A stretch of DNA of 54,776 bases. Origin: Paludibacteraceae bacterium (GTDB lineage: Bacteria; Bacteroidota; Bacteroidia; Bacteroidales; Paludibacteraceae). Shown here piece by piece: positions 43,254 through 51,122 of this stretch. The notes under the pieces were generated by a model, which made no database searches, was not told where the DNA came from, and saw only the letters and a program-made list of their open reading frames with translations. Within the stretch, counting starts at the first letter, position 1. Every line of letters begins with the position of its first letter. The stretch is from assembly GCA_024405875.1 (NCBI GenBank), contig JAKSOA010000014.1, positions 1 through 54,776 on the forward strand, written 5' to 3'. The translations under genes were made by a program, and so were the position numbers.

Positions 43254-45032
43254 ATGACTAGAAAAATCACAAACTTTGCGCTTATTGTACTGATGGTACT
43301 CTCAACCATCAGTGCAAGTGCCGCCCAAATATACTTCCAATTCAAGGATGGTGCTGAATGGTGGGGTAATGACGGAGCCAAGATAGGAGCCATATTCCGC
43401 ACAGGTACAACCAGTAGTGATTTTGGAAAATATACAACTTTCTTTACACCGGTAAGCGGTCAGACAAATATGTATGAGGCTGCAATCCCTGTGAATGAAG
43501 AGGCTTTCAAGAGTGTGCAATTCCTAAGATTCAGTTCCACAGCGACAAAGGTTGATTGGGCTGACCTTTGGAACACAACAGGTATAATAACATACGACGG
43601 TTCTAAAAACCTCTTCATTGCCAACGCAAGCGGAACGGATTGGGATTCTACCACAGGAATATGGAGTTCTTATAATCCCACACCAGGTCCTACACCTACA
43701 GTTGATGGCGTGACTCTCTATTTCAAGCGTCCTGCAGAGTGGGCAGAGACACCTCACATTCACGTATGGCAGACACAGGAACCTGTCGCAGGTTCAAGGG
43801 TTATATATGAACTGAATGTTCTTAACTACTCATCGACAGGCAGTTTTAATGCTGTTACAAATGATATGGCGCGCCTCAAGGCTCTTGGCGTTGATGTGCT
43901 GTGGATTATGCCTATATTCCCCATAGGACAGAAGGGTAAGGTGGGCACATACGGCAGTCCGTATGCCATTAAGGATTACTATAGCGTGAATCCGAACTAC
44001 GGCTCTCTCGCTGATTTTAAGAATCTTGTAAACGCCGCTCACACAAACGGTATGGAGGTTTGGCTTGACATAGCCTGTAACCATACCGCCACAGATTGCG
44101 CTTGGGTTAATACAAAGAGCGTCTATTACGGCTATAACCCATATCACCCTGAGGGTTGGAATGATGTCTATAAACTTGACTACAACTATGGTGGCAAGAA
44201 CACTGAACTCTACACTGAGATGAAGAATGTTCTAAAGTATTGGGTGAGGGAGTGCAACATTGACGGATACCGTTGTGACTTTGCCACGGGTGTGCCTGTA
44301 TCGTTCTGGAATGAGGCTCGTGCCGCCGTTTCTGAGATAAAGCAGATTACTTGGCTTGGTGAGGCTGAGGACAACAACTATTGGAGTGCCTTTGATATTC
44401 AGTATGGTTGGAATTTCCACGATATGATGGTTAAATTTGCAGGAGACCGCAGCGTGGCTAATCTTTGGACCGACTGTGCAAACTACTTTAACAGCACAAA
44501 GAACAGTGCTCACGCCAAGATGACTCACCTCACAAACCACGACCGCAGTGCGTATGAGAAGACTGAGTTTGAGCGTTTTGGAGAGGTATACAACCCTTTG
44601 CTGGTACTTATCTACACAATTAATGACTATCCTATGATTTATATGGGTCAGGAGATAGGCTGGAGTGTCACAACATTCACTGATAAGCAGGCGGTTAACT
44701 TTAATGTAAAGTCTGAGACGGCCGACTTCTATAGAAATCTGATGTCAAAACTTGTGTCATTGAAACACTCCGCTCCTGCTCTGAAGGACGGTGCTGACCG
44801 TGGCTCGCTGACACGCCTTTACACTAATAATGACGGTAGCGTTCTTGCCTATGTGCGTAAGAGTGGTGATAGCAGTGTAGTGGTGGTGCTAAATTTCTCT
44901 AACGGCGCTAAGAGTGTTACACTCAACAGTGCTCCGTCTGGCACATACGCTGACTTCATTGACGGCGGAACACGCCAACTGTCAGGAACTATAAGCGTTG
45001 GTGCATACGGGTATAAGGTGTTTGTTAAGTAA
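43254..45032 (+). CDS. Secreted GH13 alpha-amylase with N-terminal carbohydrate-binding module
   Basis: 592 aa. Signal peptide without lipobox (ALIVLMVLSTISASAAQ), so periplasmic or secreted. Residues ~24-140 are a module (IYFQFKDGAEWWGNDGAKIGAIF ... KSVQFLRFSS) repeated twice in the 47.2-kb protein. A short Pro/Thr linker (NPTPGPTPT) leads to a GH13 catalytic domain paralogous to the preceding amylase. Catalytic residues intact: DIACNHTA; GYRCDFATG (D342); WLGEAED (E370); LTNHD (H429, D430). The pair looks like a tandem duplication that acquired a binding module. Last gene of the susC operon; REP-like repeats follow directly. Confidence 0.92.
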   Translation: MTRKITNFALIVLMVLSTISASAAQIYFQFKDGAEWWGNDGAKIGAIFRTGTTSSDFGKYTTFFTPVSGQTNMYEAAIPVNEEAFKSVQFLRFSSTATKVDWADLWNTTGIITYDGSKNLFIANASGTDWDSTTGIWSSYNPTPGPTPTVDGVTLYFKRPAEWAETPHIHVWQTQEPVAGSRVIYELNVLNYSSTGSFNAVTNDMARLKALGVDVLWIMPIFPIGQKGKVGTYGSPYAIKDYYSVNPNYGSLADFKNLVNAAHTNGMEVWLDIACNHTATDCAWVNTKSVYYGYNPYHPEGWNDVYKLDYNYGGKNTELYTEMKNVLKYWVRECNIDGYRCDFATGVPVSFWNEARAAVSEIKQITWLGEAEDNNYWSAFDIQYGWNFHDMMVKFAGDRSVANLWTDCANYFNSTKNSAHAKMTHLTNHDRSAYEKTEFERFGEVYNPLLVLIYTINDYPMIYMGQEIGWSVTTFTDKQAVNFNVKSETADFYRNLMSKLVSLKHSAPALKDGADRGSLTRLYTNNDGSVLAYVRKSGDSSVVVVLNFSNGAKSVTLNSAPSGTYADFIDGGTRQLSGTISVGAYGYKVFVK

Positions 45033-45037
45033 TTACC

Positions 45038-45096
45038 CGTCATTCTGAGCGAAGCGAAAAATCTAACAACGTCATTCTGAGCGTAGCGAAGAATCT
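45038..45096 (+). repeat. Two tandem direct REP-like copies
   Basis: CGTCATTCTGAGCGAAGCGAA at 45038 and CGTCATTCTGAGCGTAGCGAA at 45070, both to ...AATCT. They are head-to-tail rather than the hairpin layout seen elsewhere. Confidence 0.85.
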
Positions 45097-45117
45097 ATTT
45101 AAATAAATACTATAATA

Positions 45118-45630
45118 ATGAAAAGATATTTTATAAATATAATTGCACTGCTGCTGCCTGTTATGGCTGTTGCCAGTGATGTGACAATTGTGGACAATCA
45201 GCCTATGACAGCTGTTGATGGTATTAATGGGTGGTATCGTTACACAATAGAGTCTCTAAATGAGGGTGATGAGTTCAGCGTCATATTCAATAACGGTGGC
45301 TGGGCTGGTGGTCAGACCTCTGACTACTTTGTGGAGTCTGCGTCGGGGAAGATGTGTTTCACCTCTAACGGTTCCGGCTCACCTATAACTGAGATAGACT
45401 GCCCTGTTACAGAGGCTGACGGAGCTGCGCTTACAGAGGGTGATTTATCTCTTTATTCTCAAAACGGACATATATATGGCAATACCATCGGGGTGGTTGA
45501 GATATTTAACTCTTCAGGTGTGGTTATGCAGGTTATTGACGCCGACGGTGCGTTTGAGAGCCGTCAGTTGCCGCAAGGCTTCTATATAGTGCGTTCCGGT
45601 TCTTTAGAAACTAAAATTTTTACGTTCTAA
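45118..45630 (+). CDS. Small secreted protein, CBM26-like domain plus T9SS-type C-terminus
   Basis: 170 aa. Signal peptide (MKRYFINIIALLLPVMAVAS). A single beta-sandwich with YRYTIESLNEGD, VIFNNGGWAGGQTSDYF recalls the ligand loop of CBM26-type starch-binding modules. The C-terminal ~60 residues (GVVEIFNSSGVVMQVID ... LPQGFYIVRSG ... KIFTF) match a short T9SS type A sorting domain. Almost nothing but a binding domain plus a sorting signal, so it is probably a surface starch-binding protein. It is outside the tight susC operon (85-bp repeat-filled gap) but may be read through. Confidence 0.65.
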   Translation: MKRYFINIIALLLPVMAVASDVTIVDNQPMTAVDGINGWYRYTIESLNEGDEFSVIFNNGGWAGGQTSDYFVESASGKMCFTSNGSGSPITEIDCPVTEADGAALTEGDLSLYSQNGHIYGNTIGVVEIFNSSGVVMQVIDADGAFESRQLPQGFYIVRSGSLETKIFTF

Positions 45631-45678
45631 CGTCATTACCTAACGGTCTGTAAACAGTCTGAGCGAAGCGAAGAATCT
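45631..45678 (+). repeat. REP-like copy with 21-bp insertion
   Basis: CGTCATT is separated from CTGAGCGAAGCGAAGAATCT by ~21 bp (ACCTAACGGTCTGTAAACAGT). It matches the inverse of 28541-28573 at 32 of 33 positions. Starts immediately after the TAA of the preceding gene. Confidence 0.8.
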
Positions 45679-45695
45679 AATACTATAATTATATT

Positions 45696-47057
45696 ATGAA
45701 AAAACTAATTTTATTATCAACTGTTTTATGCTTGTCGTATAGTTTGATGGCTGGCAATGTCTATAACATTAAAGATTTTGGCGCCAAAGGTAACGGCAAG
45801 ACAATAAACACAAAGTTTATAAATGCCGCTATTGACAGTTGCAACGCCGCTGGTGGCGGAACTGTAATAGTTCCTAAGGGTGTGTTTGTGACGGGTACCG
45901 TAGTCCTTAAGAGTAATGTGCATCTATACCTTGAGCAAGGTGCTGTTATTAAGGGTACTACAAAACTTGATGAGTATGTTCAGTACATTCCTACTAAGGA
46001 TATGACTAAGTATGGTATGGCATACTTCCCTAATTGGACTCGTGGTCTTGTGGTGGCTACCGCCGCAAAGAATATATCAATCTCCGGTCTTGGTAAGATT
46101 GACGGCAGTCACGTAGAAGACCCTAACGGTGAGGAGGGAAAGCGTGGACCTCACGGAATTGTTTTTGGTGAGTGCTCAAATTTTGAGATTAGCGGCATTA
46201 CTATTGACAAGGCTTCAAACTATGCTTTTGTGGGCTATGAGAGTGAGAACGCCACGTTCTGCAACCTTACTATTACAGAGGGTTGGGACGGCATTCACAT
46301 TCGTGGCGGAAAGAACATAAATATTCATAACTGCAAGATGTTTACAGGTGATGACGCCATTGCCGGTGGCTTCTGGGACGGGGTTAGAATCTCTGACTGC
46401 TATTTGAACACCGCCTGTAACGGAGTGCGTGTGATTTTCCCAGCCTGCAACCTTGAGATAGGCAACTGTGTGTTCCAAGGTCCTGGCCTATACCCGCAGC
46501 GCTCAACCTTTGACGGACAACGCCGTAATATGCTTGCCGCCATAATTGTGCAACCTGGCGGTTGGGATTACTCTCCAGGCCCTTCTGATAACATATATAT
46601 CCACGATATTAAGATTGACCAGATGAACGCCGCTGTAAACTTCTTCTTGAACCGCAATAACAGTTCTGAGAATGTGGTTGTGGAGCGTGTTGAGGCTACA
46701 AACATAGTTCTTGCAGGTCTTAGTGCCGAGAGTTGGAACGGTGGCAGGTTCAAGAGTGTGCGTTTCTCTGACATTAATGTTCAGTTCAAGGGCAGCAATG
46801 ATGTTAATCTAAAGAACAAGAGACTTACAGAGACCTCTATAGAGTCACGCTCAATGCCTTATTGGGGATTCTTTGGTAAGAACATTGACAAACTTGAACT
46901 ATCAAACATAACTCTTACTTATACAGGTGATGAGATACGCCCTGCATTTGGTTTTGACGGTGTGGCTGAGGTTGTAACCAATAATGTCAAGGCACAAGAT
47001 GTAAATGGTGTAAGCAAGGTTGTAAGCGTTCAAAGTGGTAAAGTGTCAGGATTATAG
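45696..47057 (+). CDS. Secreted right-handed beta-helix protein, GH28 / pectate-lyase-superfamily-like
   Basis: 453 aa, signal peptide (LILLSTVLCLSYSLMAG). The start YNIKDFGAKGNGKTINTKFI ... GGGTVIVPKGVFVTGTVVLKSNV is the classic entry of GH28 and pectate-lyase-3 folds, followed by about ten helix turns. Aspartates corresponding to GH28 catalysis are present (WDGIHI, D198; TGDDAIAG, D219-D220). The canonical GHG histidine is not seen (ACNGVRV instead), so the substrate cannot be inferred from the catalytic motif. No starch enzyme of this fold is typical, so its presence here may broaden the locus to a mixed polysaccharide. It may be transcribed with the upstream genes or from the REP gap. Confidence 0.7.
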   Translation: MKKLILLSTVLCLSYSLMAGNVYNIKDFGAKGNGKTINTKFINAAIDSCNAAGGGTVIVPKGVFVTGTVVLKSNVHLYLEQGAVIKGTTKLDEYVQYIPTKDMTKYGMAYFPNWTRGLVVATAAKNISISGLGKIDGSHVEDPNGEEGKRGPHGIVFGECSNFEISGITIDKASNYAFVGYESENATFCNLTITEGWDGIHIRGGKNINIHNCKMFTGDDAIAGGFWDGVRISDCYLNTACNGVRVIFPACNLEIGNCVFQGPGLYPQRSTFDGQRRNMLAAIIVQPGGWDYSPGPSDNIYIHDIKIDQMNAAVNFFLNRNNSSENVVVERVEATNIVLAGLSAESWNGGRFKSVRFSDINVQFKGSNDVNLKNKRLTETSIESRSMPYWGFFGKNIDKLELSNITLTYTGDEIRPAFGFDGVAEVVTNNVKAQDVNGVSKVVSVQSGKVSGL

Positions 47058-47135
47058 ACTTCTGACACTTTAGATAACTACATAGTTTATATTTACTTAA
47101 CTAACTGAAACACAGATAAATATATATTATAAATA

Positions 47136-47153
47136 TTTAGATTTTATTTTGAT
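47136..47153 (+). promoter_or_regulatory. Candidate SusR-like operator, second copy
   Basis: TTTAGATTTTATTTTGAT, one mismatch to 35969-35986, and again exactly 4 bp upstream of the -33 TTG. It marks this gene as a likely co-regulated unit of the starch locus. Confidence 0.65.
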
Positions 47154-47157
47154 ACAC

Positions 47158-47188
47158 TTGACAACTCTGTTTTTCCTATATAATTTTG
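47158..47188 (+). promoter_or_regulatory. Promoter of the two-module protein
   Basis: TTG (47158-47160), 20-bp spacer, TAATTTTG (47181-47188); leader ~43 nt to ATG 47238. Confidence 0.6.
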
Positions 47189-47237
47189 CAGAAGGATTTC
47201 AAGTCAAACATTTATTAACATTTTAATTTTTAAATCT

Positions 47238-48170
47238 ATGAAAAAAGTATTTACTCTTGCTGCAGCTTTAATGCTTGCGTTCAGCGTTTATGCTGAGAAA
47301 ATTTATTTCAAGACCACTTCAGCCACATCTTGGTGGGCAAATGACGGCGCTAAGATAGGTGCTCTGTTCAAAGTGGGTAAAGGTGCTATGGATTATGGTA
47401 TGTACGCCGCTTTCTTTACACCGGTAGAGGGTCAATCAGGTGTATTTGAGAGTGATGTTCCAGAGAATGGCGAGCCTTTTGTGGCTGTTCAGTTCCTGCG
47501 TTATCAATCTACTGCCACAAGCCCTGAGGAGCAGAGTTATTGGAATGCGACAGGTCTTTTGGATTACACCGGTGAGTATAATATGTTTACCGCTACTGCC
47601 TCTGGAGAAGCGTGGGATAGTACAACAGGTGAGTGGGGTGCTTACACTCCGGGTCCTGCTCCGGTTCCAACAGGTGATGTAATATATTTCCAGACAACCG
47701 AGGCTTGTGATTGGTCTCTTGATGGAGCTAAGATAGGTGCTATATTCCGTACAGGTATGTCAGACCAAGACTACGGTTTGTTCACTGCATTCTTTACAGA
47801 TAATGGTAACGGACTTTATTCTGCTGAAATTCCTGCCAATGAGGAGCCTTGGGTAAGTGTTCAATTCTTAAGATATAACCCGATTGCCACTGAGCCTAAG
47901 TGGGCTGATTTCTGGAACGGCACAGGCGTTGAAGCCTTTGACGGCACAAAGAATATGTTTACAGCAACAGATTGGGGTGGCGGTCAATTGACTACTACAG
48001 GTACTTGGAGTGTATATACTCCTACAGACGCTTCTTCTGTAAAGGAAGAGGAGCAGATAAAGTGCCAGGTAATCAGAACAATTAAGGGTAACTTTATTAT
48101 TACTCCTAATAATGAGGTTCTGAATATGTTGGGTGTAAACACAGGTCTGTCAATTGACGAGATATATTAA
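47238..48170 (+). CDS. Secreted protein with two tandem carbohydrate-binding-like modules
   Basis: 310 aa; signal peptide MKKVFTLAAALMLAFSVYA. Two ~115-residue modules follow: KIYFKTTSATSWWANDGAKIG ... VAVQFLRYQS and VIYFQTTEACDWSLDGAKIG ... VSVQFLRYNP. Both are homologous to the N-terminal module of the second amylase. The Trp-rich starts and association with amylases suggest starch binding; I do not know a family name for certain. The C-terminal ~45 residues (VIRTIKGNFIITPNNEVLNMLGV) resemble a shortened T9SS-type tail. Own promoter with the SusR-like motif, followed by a strong terminator. Confidence 0.7.
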   Translation: MKKVFTLAAALMLAFSVYAEKIYFKTTSATSWWANDGAKIGALFKVGKGAMDYGMYAAFFTPVEGQSGVFESDVPENGEPFVAVQFLRYQSTATSPEEQSYWNATGLLDYTGEYNMFTATASGEAWDSTTGEWGAYTPGPAPVPTGDVIYFQTTEACDWSLDGAKIGAIFRTGMSDQDYGLFTAFFTDNGNGLYSAEIPANEEPWVSVQFLRYNPIATEPKWADFWNGTGVEAFDGTKNMFTATDWGGGQLTTTGTWSVYTPTDASSVKEEEQIKCQVIRTIKGNFIITPNNEVLNMLGVNTGLSIDEIY

Positions 48171-48202
48171 GTTAGGTTAATAAATAGGTTTTTTATGGTG
48201 TG

Positions 48203-48246
48203 AAACACCCCGGTGTCATTGGTATGACATCGGGGTGTTTTTTTTA
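48203..48246 (+). terminator. Strong rho-independent terminator closing the starch locus
   Basis: AACACCCCGGTGTCAT / TGGT / ATGACATCGGGGTGTT: a 16-bp stem with one wobble and a 4-nt loop, then nine Ts. It separates the plus-strand locus from the minus-strand block and may work for both directions. Confidence 0.92.
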
Positions 48247-48259
48247 TATCGCTTATTGT

Positions 48260-49066
48260 TTAAGAGTATATCATTCTCACAATTGCAAGCCGTAGGCGTT
48301 GGGGTACAATCTTCATCATAAAGCAGATGAATTTGTACTGTGCTCCTGGTATGAGTATTGGTTTTACGTGGCGGCGTGTGAGTTGTGAGGCTATGGCACG
48401 GGCTATGACGCACGGTTCAACTCCGTTTCGCTCATCTGCCTCCATCTTGCCTACTGATTTATCCATCAGAGCCTTGTAGGGGGAATCCGCAGAGGTGCTT
48501 GCCTCTGTATATTTGCGTGATGATGTGAAGTCTGTTTTGGTGTCACCAGGAAGCACGCAGCCGCACTCTATGTTCCAAGGGGCTAACTCCATTCCAAGTG
48601 CCTGCATATAGAGCAGTATGGCACTTTTTGAGGCACTGTAGAATGCCTGGAACGGTATTGGCACTATGGCTGCCACTGAACTCATCGCCACTATGCGTCC
48701 GCTCTTCTGAGCCCGCATCTGCGGCAGCACCGCCTTAACGGTATTTACCACCCCGAAGAAGTTTGTCTCCATCTGGTAGCGCACCTCATCAAGTGATGTA
48801 TCCTCAACTGAGCCTGCTATGCCGTTGCCTGCGTTGCAAACTAAGGCATCTATTCGTCCGCTTTTTGCAATAACCTCATCTACTGCTTTTTGCAGAGTCT
48901 CTGGTTTTGTTACATCGGCGGTAAGGTTTATTATGGAACCTGAACCGTCACTGCGGTCTTCTCCACCACGACGTGAGAGAGCATAGACTGTGTTTCCACG
49001 CTCCATCAGCAGTTCCGCTGTCGCCTTGCCAATTCCGGCACTACCACCGGTCAGTAGTATTATCAT
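48260..49066 (-). CDS. Short-chain dehydrogenase/reductase
   Basis: 268 aa. Classical SDR: TGGSAGIG (6-13) for the NAD(P) pyrophosphate, NAG (78-80), catalytic S130, and YSASK with Y143/K147. The substrate cannot be read from sequence; a basic C-terminal extension (PQRLRLAIVRMIYS) could associate with membrane. Its ATG overlaps the stop of the upstream acetyltransferase-like gene (ATGA), so the two are translationally coupled and probably act in one pathway. Confidence 0.88.
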   Translation of the reverse strand: MIILLTGGSAGIGKATAELLMERGNTVYALSRRGGEDRSDGSGSIINLTADVTKPETLQKAVDEVIAKSGRIDALVCNAGNGIAGSVEDTSLDEVRYQMETNFFGVVNTVKAVLPQMRAQKSGRIVAMSSVAAIVPIPFQAFYSASKSAILLYMQALGMELAPWNIECGCVLPGDTKTDFTSSRKYTEASTSADSPYKALMDKSVGKMEADERNGVEPCVIARAIASQLTRRHVKPILIPGAQYKFICFMMKIVPQRLRLAIVRMIYS

Positions 49067-50190
49067 ATTAGTTTTACGTATGCTTTCCGTGCCTTCATAT
49101 AGGCTGTCTCAAAGTATTCCCAATTTGCTATGCTCTTGTCATTGGTGTCAAGTACGTTGGTAACGTTGGCGTACTTGGCTTTGTATTTGAAGAAGTTTGG
49201 CAACTGATGCTCAAAGAATATGGCGTTCACGCCTTTGCCCTGATAGTCAGGGCGTACGGCAATTAGCAGTAAATCAACCTCATCGTGCTGTTTCGCCTTG
49301 AACTTCTTTAGTATATGGTACCACCCGAATGGGAATAACTTACCTTTGGTCTTGCGCAGCACCTCTGTTATGTTAGGCATTGTTATTCCAATGCCTACAA
49401 GTTCATCTTTGTCATTAACTACAATTGTCACAAGGTCATAGTTAAGAATGGGGAAGTAGATGCTACTATAGTACTCTTTTTGTCGTTGTGTAAGGGGTGA
49501 ATAGTTATAAAGGTCTTTGTAACAGTCATCTATAAGGTCAAAGAATTTGTAGCCTATTGTCTTCATAACCTCTTTAGTGGAGTTTATTTCCAAACGTCTC
49601 AGATGGCATCTCTCACGTGATATTGCAGCCACACGCAGCAGACGCTCAGGTACACTCTCCGGCACAATTAACTTACGCTCGTGCCAACTGCTCTCCTCAG
49701 TAAAGCCGTATGCCTCATAGTGCTTTATATAGTACTCATAGTTATAACTTGCAGCCATAAGTTGGTCTCCCTCAAAGCCTTCAACCAGCAATCCCTCCTT
49801 GTCCATATCTGAGAAGCCTACGGGACCGTTCAGAGTATCCATTCCTTTGCTCCTGCCCCACTCAGCCACAGCGTCAAGCAGCGCTTTTGAGACTGCAAGG
49901 TCATCAATGAAATCAAACCAACCGAACCTCACCTTCTTAACATTCCAATGTCTGTTTGCACGGTGGTTCACTATTCCTGCTATGCGTCCTAATATTTTGC
50001 CGGACTCATCAACTGCCATATAATAGACTGCCTCACATACCTCAAATGCTGGGTTGGTCTCACTATTCAGCGTGTCATACTCATCTTTAAAGAGTGGCGG
50101 GCAGGCGTACTTGCAGTCAAGATAGAGGTCTGTCCCAAACTGAATGAATTGCTTCAGTTGTTTTTTAGTCTTTACTTCAATGATTTTCAT
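49063..50190 (-). CDS. GNAT-like N-acetyltransferase-family protein
   Basis: 375 aa. The N-terminal half (DLYLDCKYACPPLFKDEYDTLN ... YYMAVDESGKILGRIAGIVNHRAN ... RFGWFDFIDD) and a second region (LVGIGITMPNI ... LLLIAVRPDYQGKGVNAIFFEHQL) form a double GNAT-type fold. The latter includes the acetyl-CoA-binding Q/R-G-x-G-like loop YQGKGV. The family is common in Bacteroidota next to metabolic genes; the substrate is unknown. Coupled by a 4-nt overlap to the SDR gene. The 122 bp upstream is filled with dispersed repeats. Confidence 0.7.
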   Translation of the reverse strand: MKIIEVKTKKQLKQFIQFGTDLYLDCKYACPPLFKDEYDTLNSETNPAFEVCEAVYYMAVDESGKILGRIAGIVNHRANRHWNVKKVRFGWFDFIDDLAVSKALLDAVAEWGRSKGMDTLNGPVGFSDMDKEGLLVEGFEGDQLMAASYNYEYYIKHYEAYGFTEESSWHERKLIVPESVPERLLRVAAISRERCHLRRLEINSTKEVMKTIGYKFFDLIDDCYKDLYNYSPLTQRQKEYYSSIYFPILNYDLVTIVVNDKDELVGIGITMPNITEVLRKTKGKLFPFGWYHILKKFKAKQHDEVDLLLIAVRPDYQGKGVNAIFFEHQLPNFFKYKAKYANVTNVLDTNDKSIANWEYFETAYMKARKAYVKLI

Positions 50191-50279
50191 ATTCGGTGAT
50201 TACTCGCTACGCTCGTGATTAACGGCTTCGCCTCAACATACTAACAAGTTGTCTGTATTCGGCTTGCACGTTAATTTGG

Positions 50280-50326
50280 TGAGGCGAAGCCTCATATATT
50301 AATTATTAATTATTAATTATTAATTA
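50280..50326. repeat. Palindrome plus ATTAATT array overlapping the DUF3108 3' end
   Basis: TGAGGCGAAGCCTCA (50280-50294) and about four ATTAATT units. The DUF3108 gene's last codons (LLINN) and stop lie in the array, just as metK's do at 33028. Upstream at ~50195-50240 are further fragments of the family (ATTCGGTGATTACTCGC, GGCTTCGCCTCA). Confidence 0.85.
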
Positions 50327-51122
50327 AAAGGTCCATCTTGACATACCCTATTGTGAGTTTGGATTCTGCGTGCACTATGCGATGTGCTGGTGCTGTCTCT
50401 ATCCAAATGTAAACGGGATTCTTCTTTGAGAATAACGTACCCTCAACGGCTGTTGAGAATTGGAATTTCATAGCCTCCACTTCAGCCCCTCGTCTCAGTT
50501 TGATTTTTTCTGTTTTAATATATGTTATGCAGGCTGGCAGGTTGTCACCTCCAAACATATAGTTGTCAAACCATATCTTATCGCCCGTTTTAAGCGACTC
50601 TATGTCAAAGCATCTGATGCGGTAGAGTAGTGTGAGTACGTCCATAGGGCAACACTCCTTATAGGTCTGCACGTGCGTAAGCGTCTCATTGCTACTCACT
50701 ACCTCTTTGCGAGCGTCAACGCTCATTCCATCGGGGAGAGGAAAGAAGTTATAATAGTAGTAGCACTCCCATTTGCGCTCCACATCGTGCTCAAAGTAGT
50801 AGAGAGGCTCCATTGTGCGGGCGTCAACCTCAACAGAGAATGTGTCCTTTAACTGATAGAATGTCTTTGCCGTCTTTATAGTCTGGGCAGTGGCGAAAAT
50901 CTTGTAACTATTAATACCACGATGGCTGCTGTTGGTTACTGTTGTCTCTAGGTCGGCTCCGTCAATGTACAGAGCCCCCCATTGGAAGAACGCCTCATAT
51001 TTAAGACTCTCTCCAGCCGTGATGGCGGACGGTGACATAGCGCAAGCCGACGTTATATCTTTTGCATTAGCGCTTGAACTTATACAAAGAATTGCTGTTA
51101 TGTATATTATAACTCTTTTCAT
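50313..51122 (-). CDS. DUF3108-family secreted protein
   Basis: 269 aa, signal peptide MKRVIIYITAILCISSSANA. A beta-rich protein with AITAGESLKYEAFFQWGALY, YYFEHDVERKW and TYIKTEKIKLRRGAEVEAMKF, matching the DUF3108 pattern in Bacteroidota; periplasmic, function unknown. The ATG overlaps the stop of the Ig-like lipoprotein gene, and that gene overlaps glyS, so glyS, lipoprotein and DUF3108 form a tight operon. The C-terminal LLINN comes from a dispersed repeat. Confidence 0.85.
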   Translation of the reverse strand: MKRVIIYITAILCISSSANAKDITSACAMSPSAITAGESLKYEAFFQWGALYIDGADLETTVTNSSHRGINSYKIFATAQTIKTAKTFYQLKDTFSVEVDARTMEPLYYFEHDVERKWECYYYYNFFPLPDGMSVDARKEVVSSNETLTHVQTYKECCPMDVLTLLYRIRCFDIESLKTGDKIWFDNYMFGGDNLPACITYIKTEKIKLRRGAEVEAMKFQFSTAVEGTLFSKKNPVYIWIETAPAHRIVHAESKLTIGYVKMDLLINN

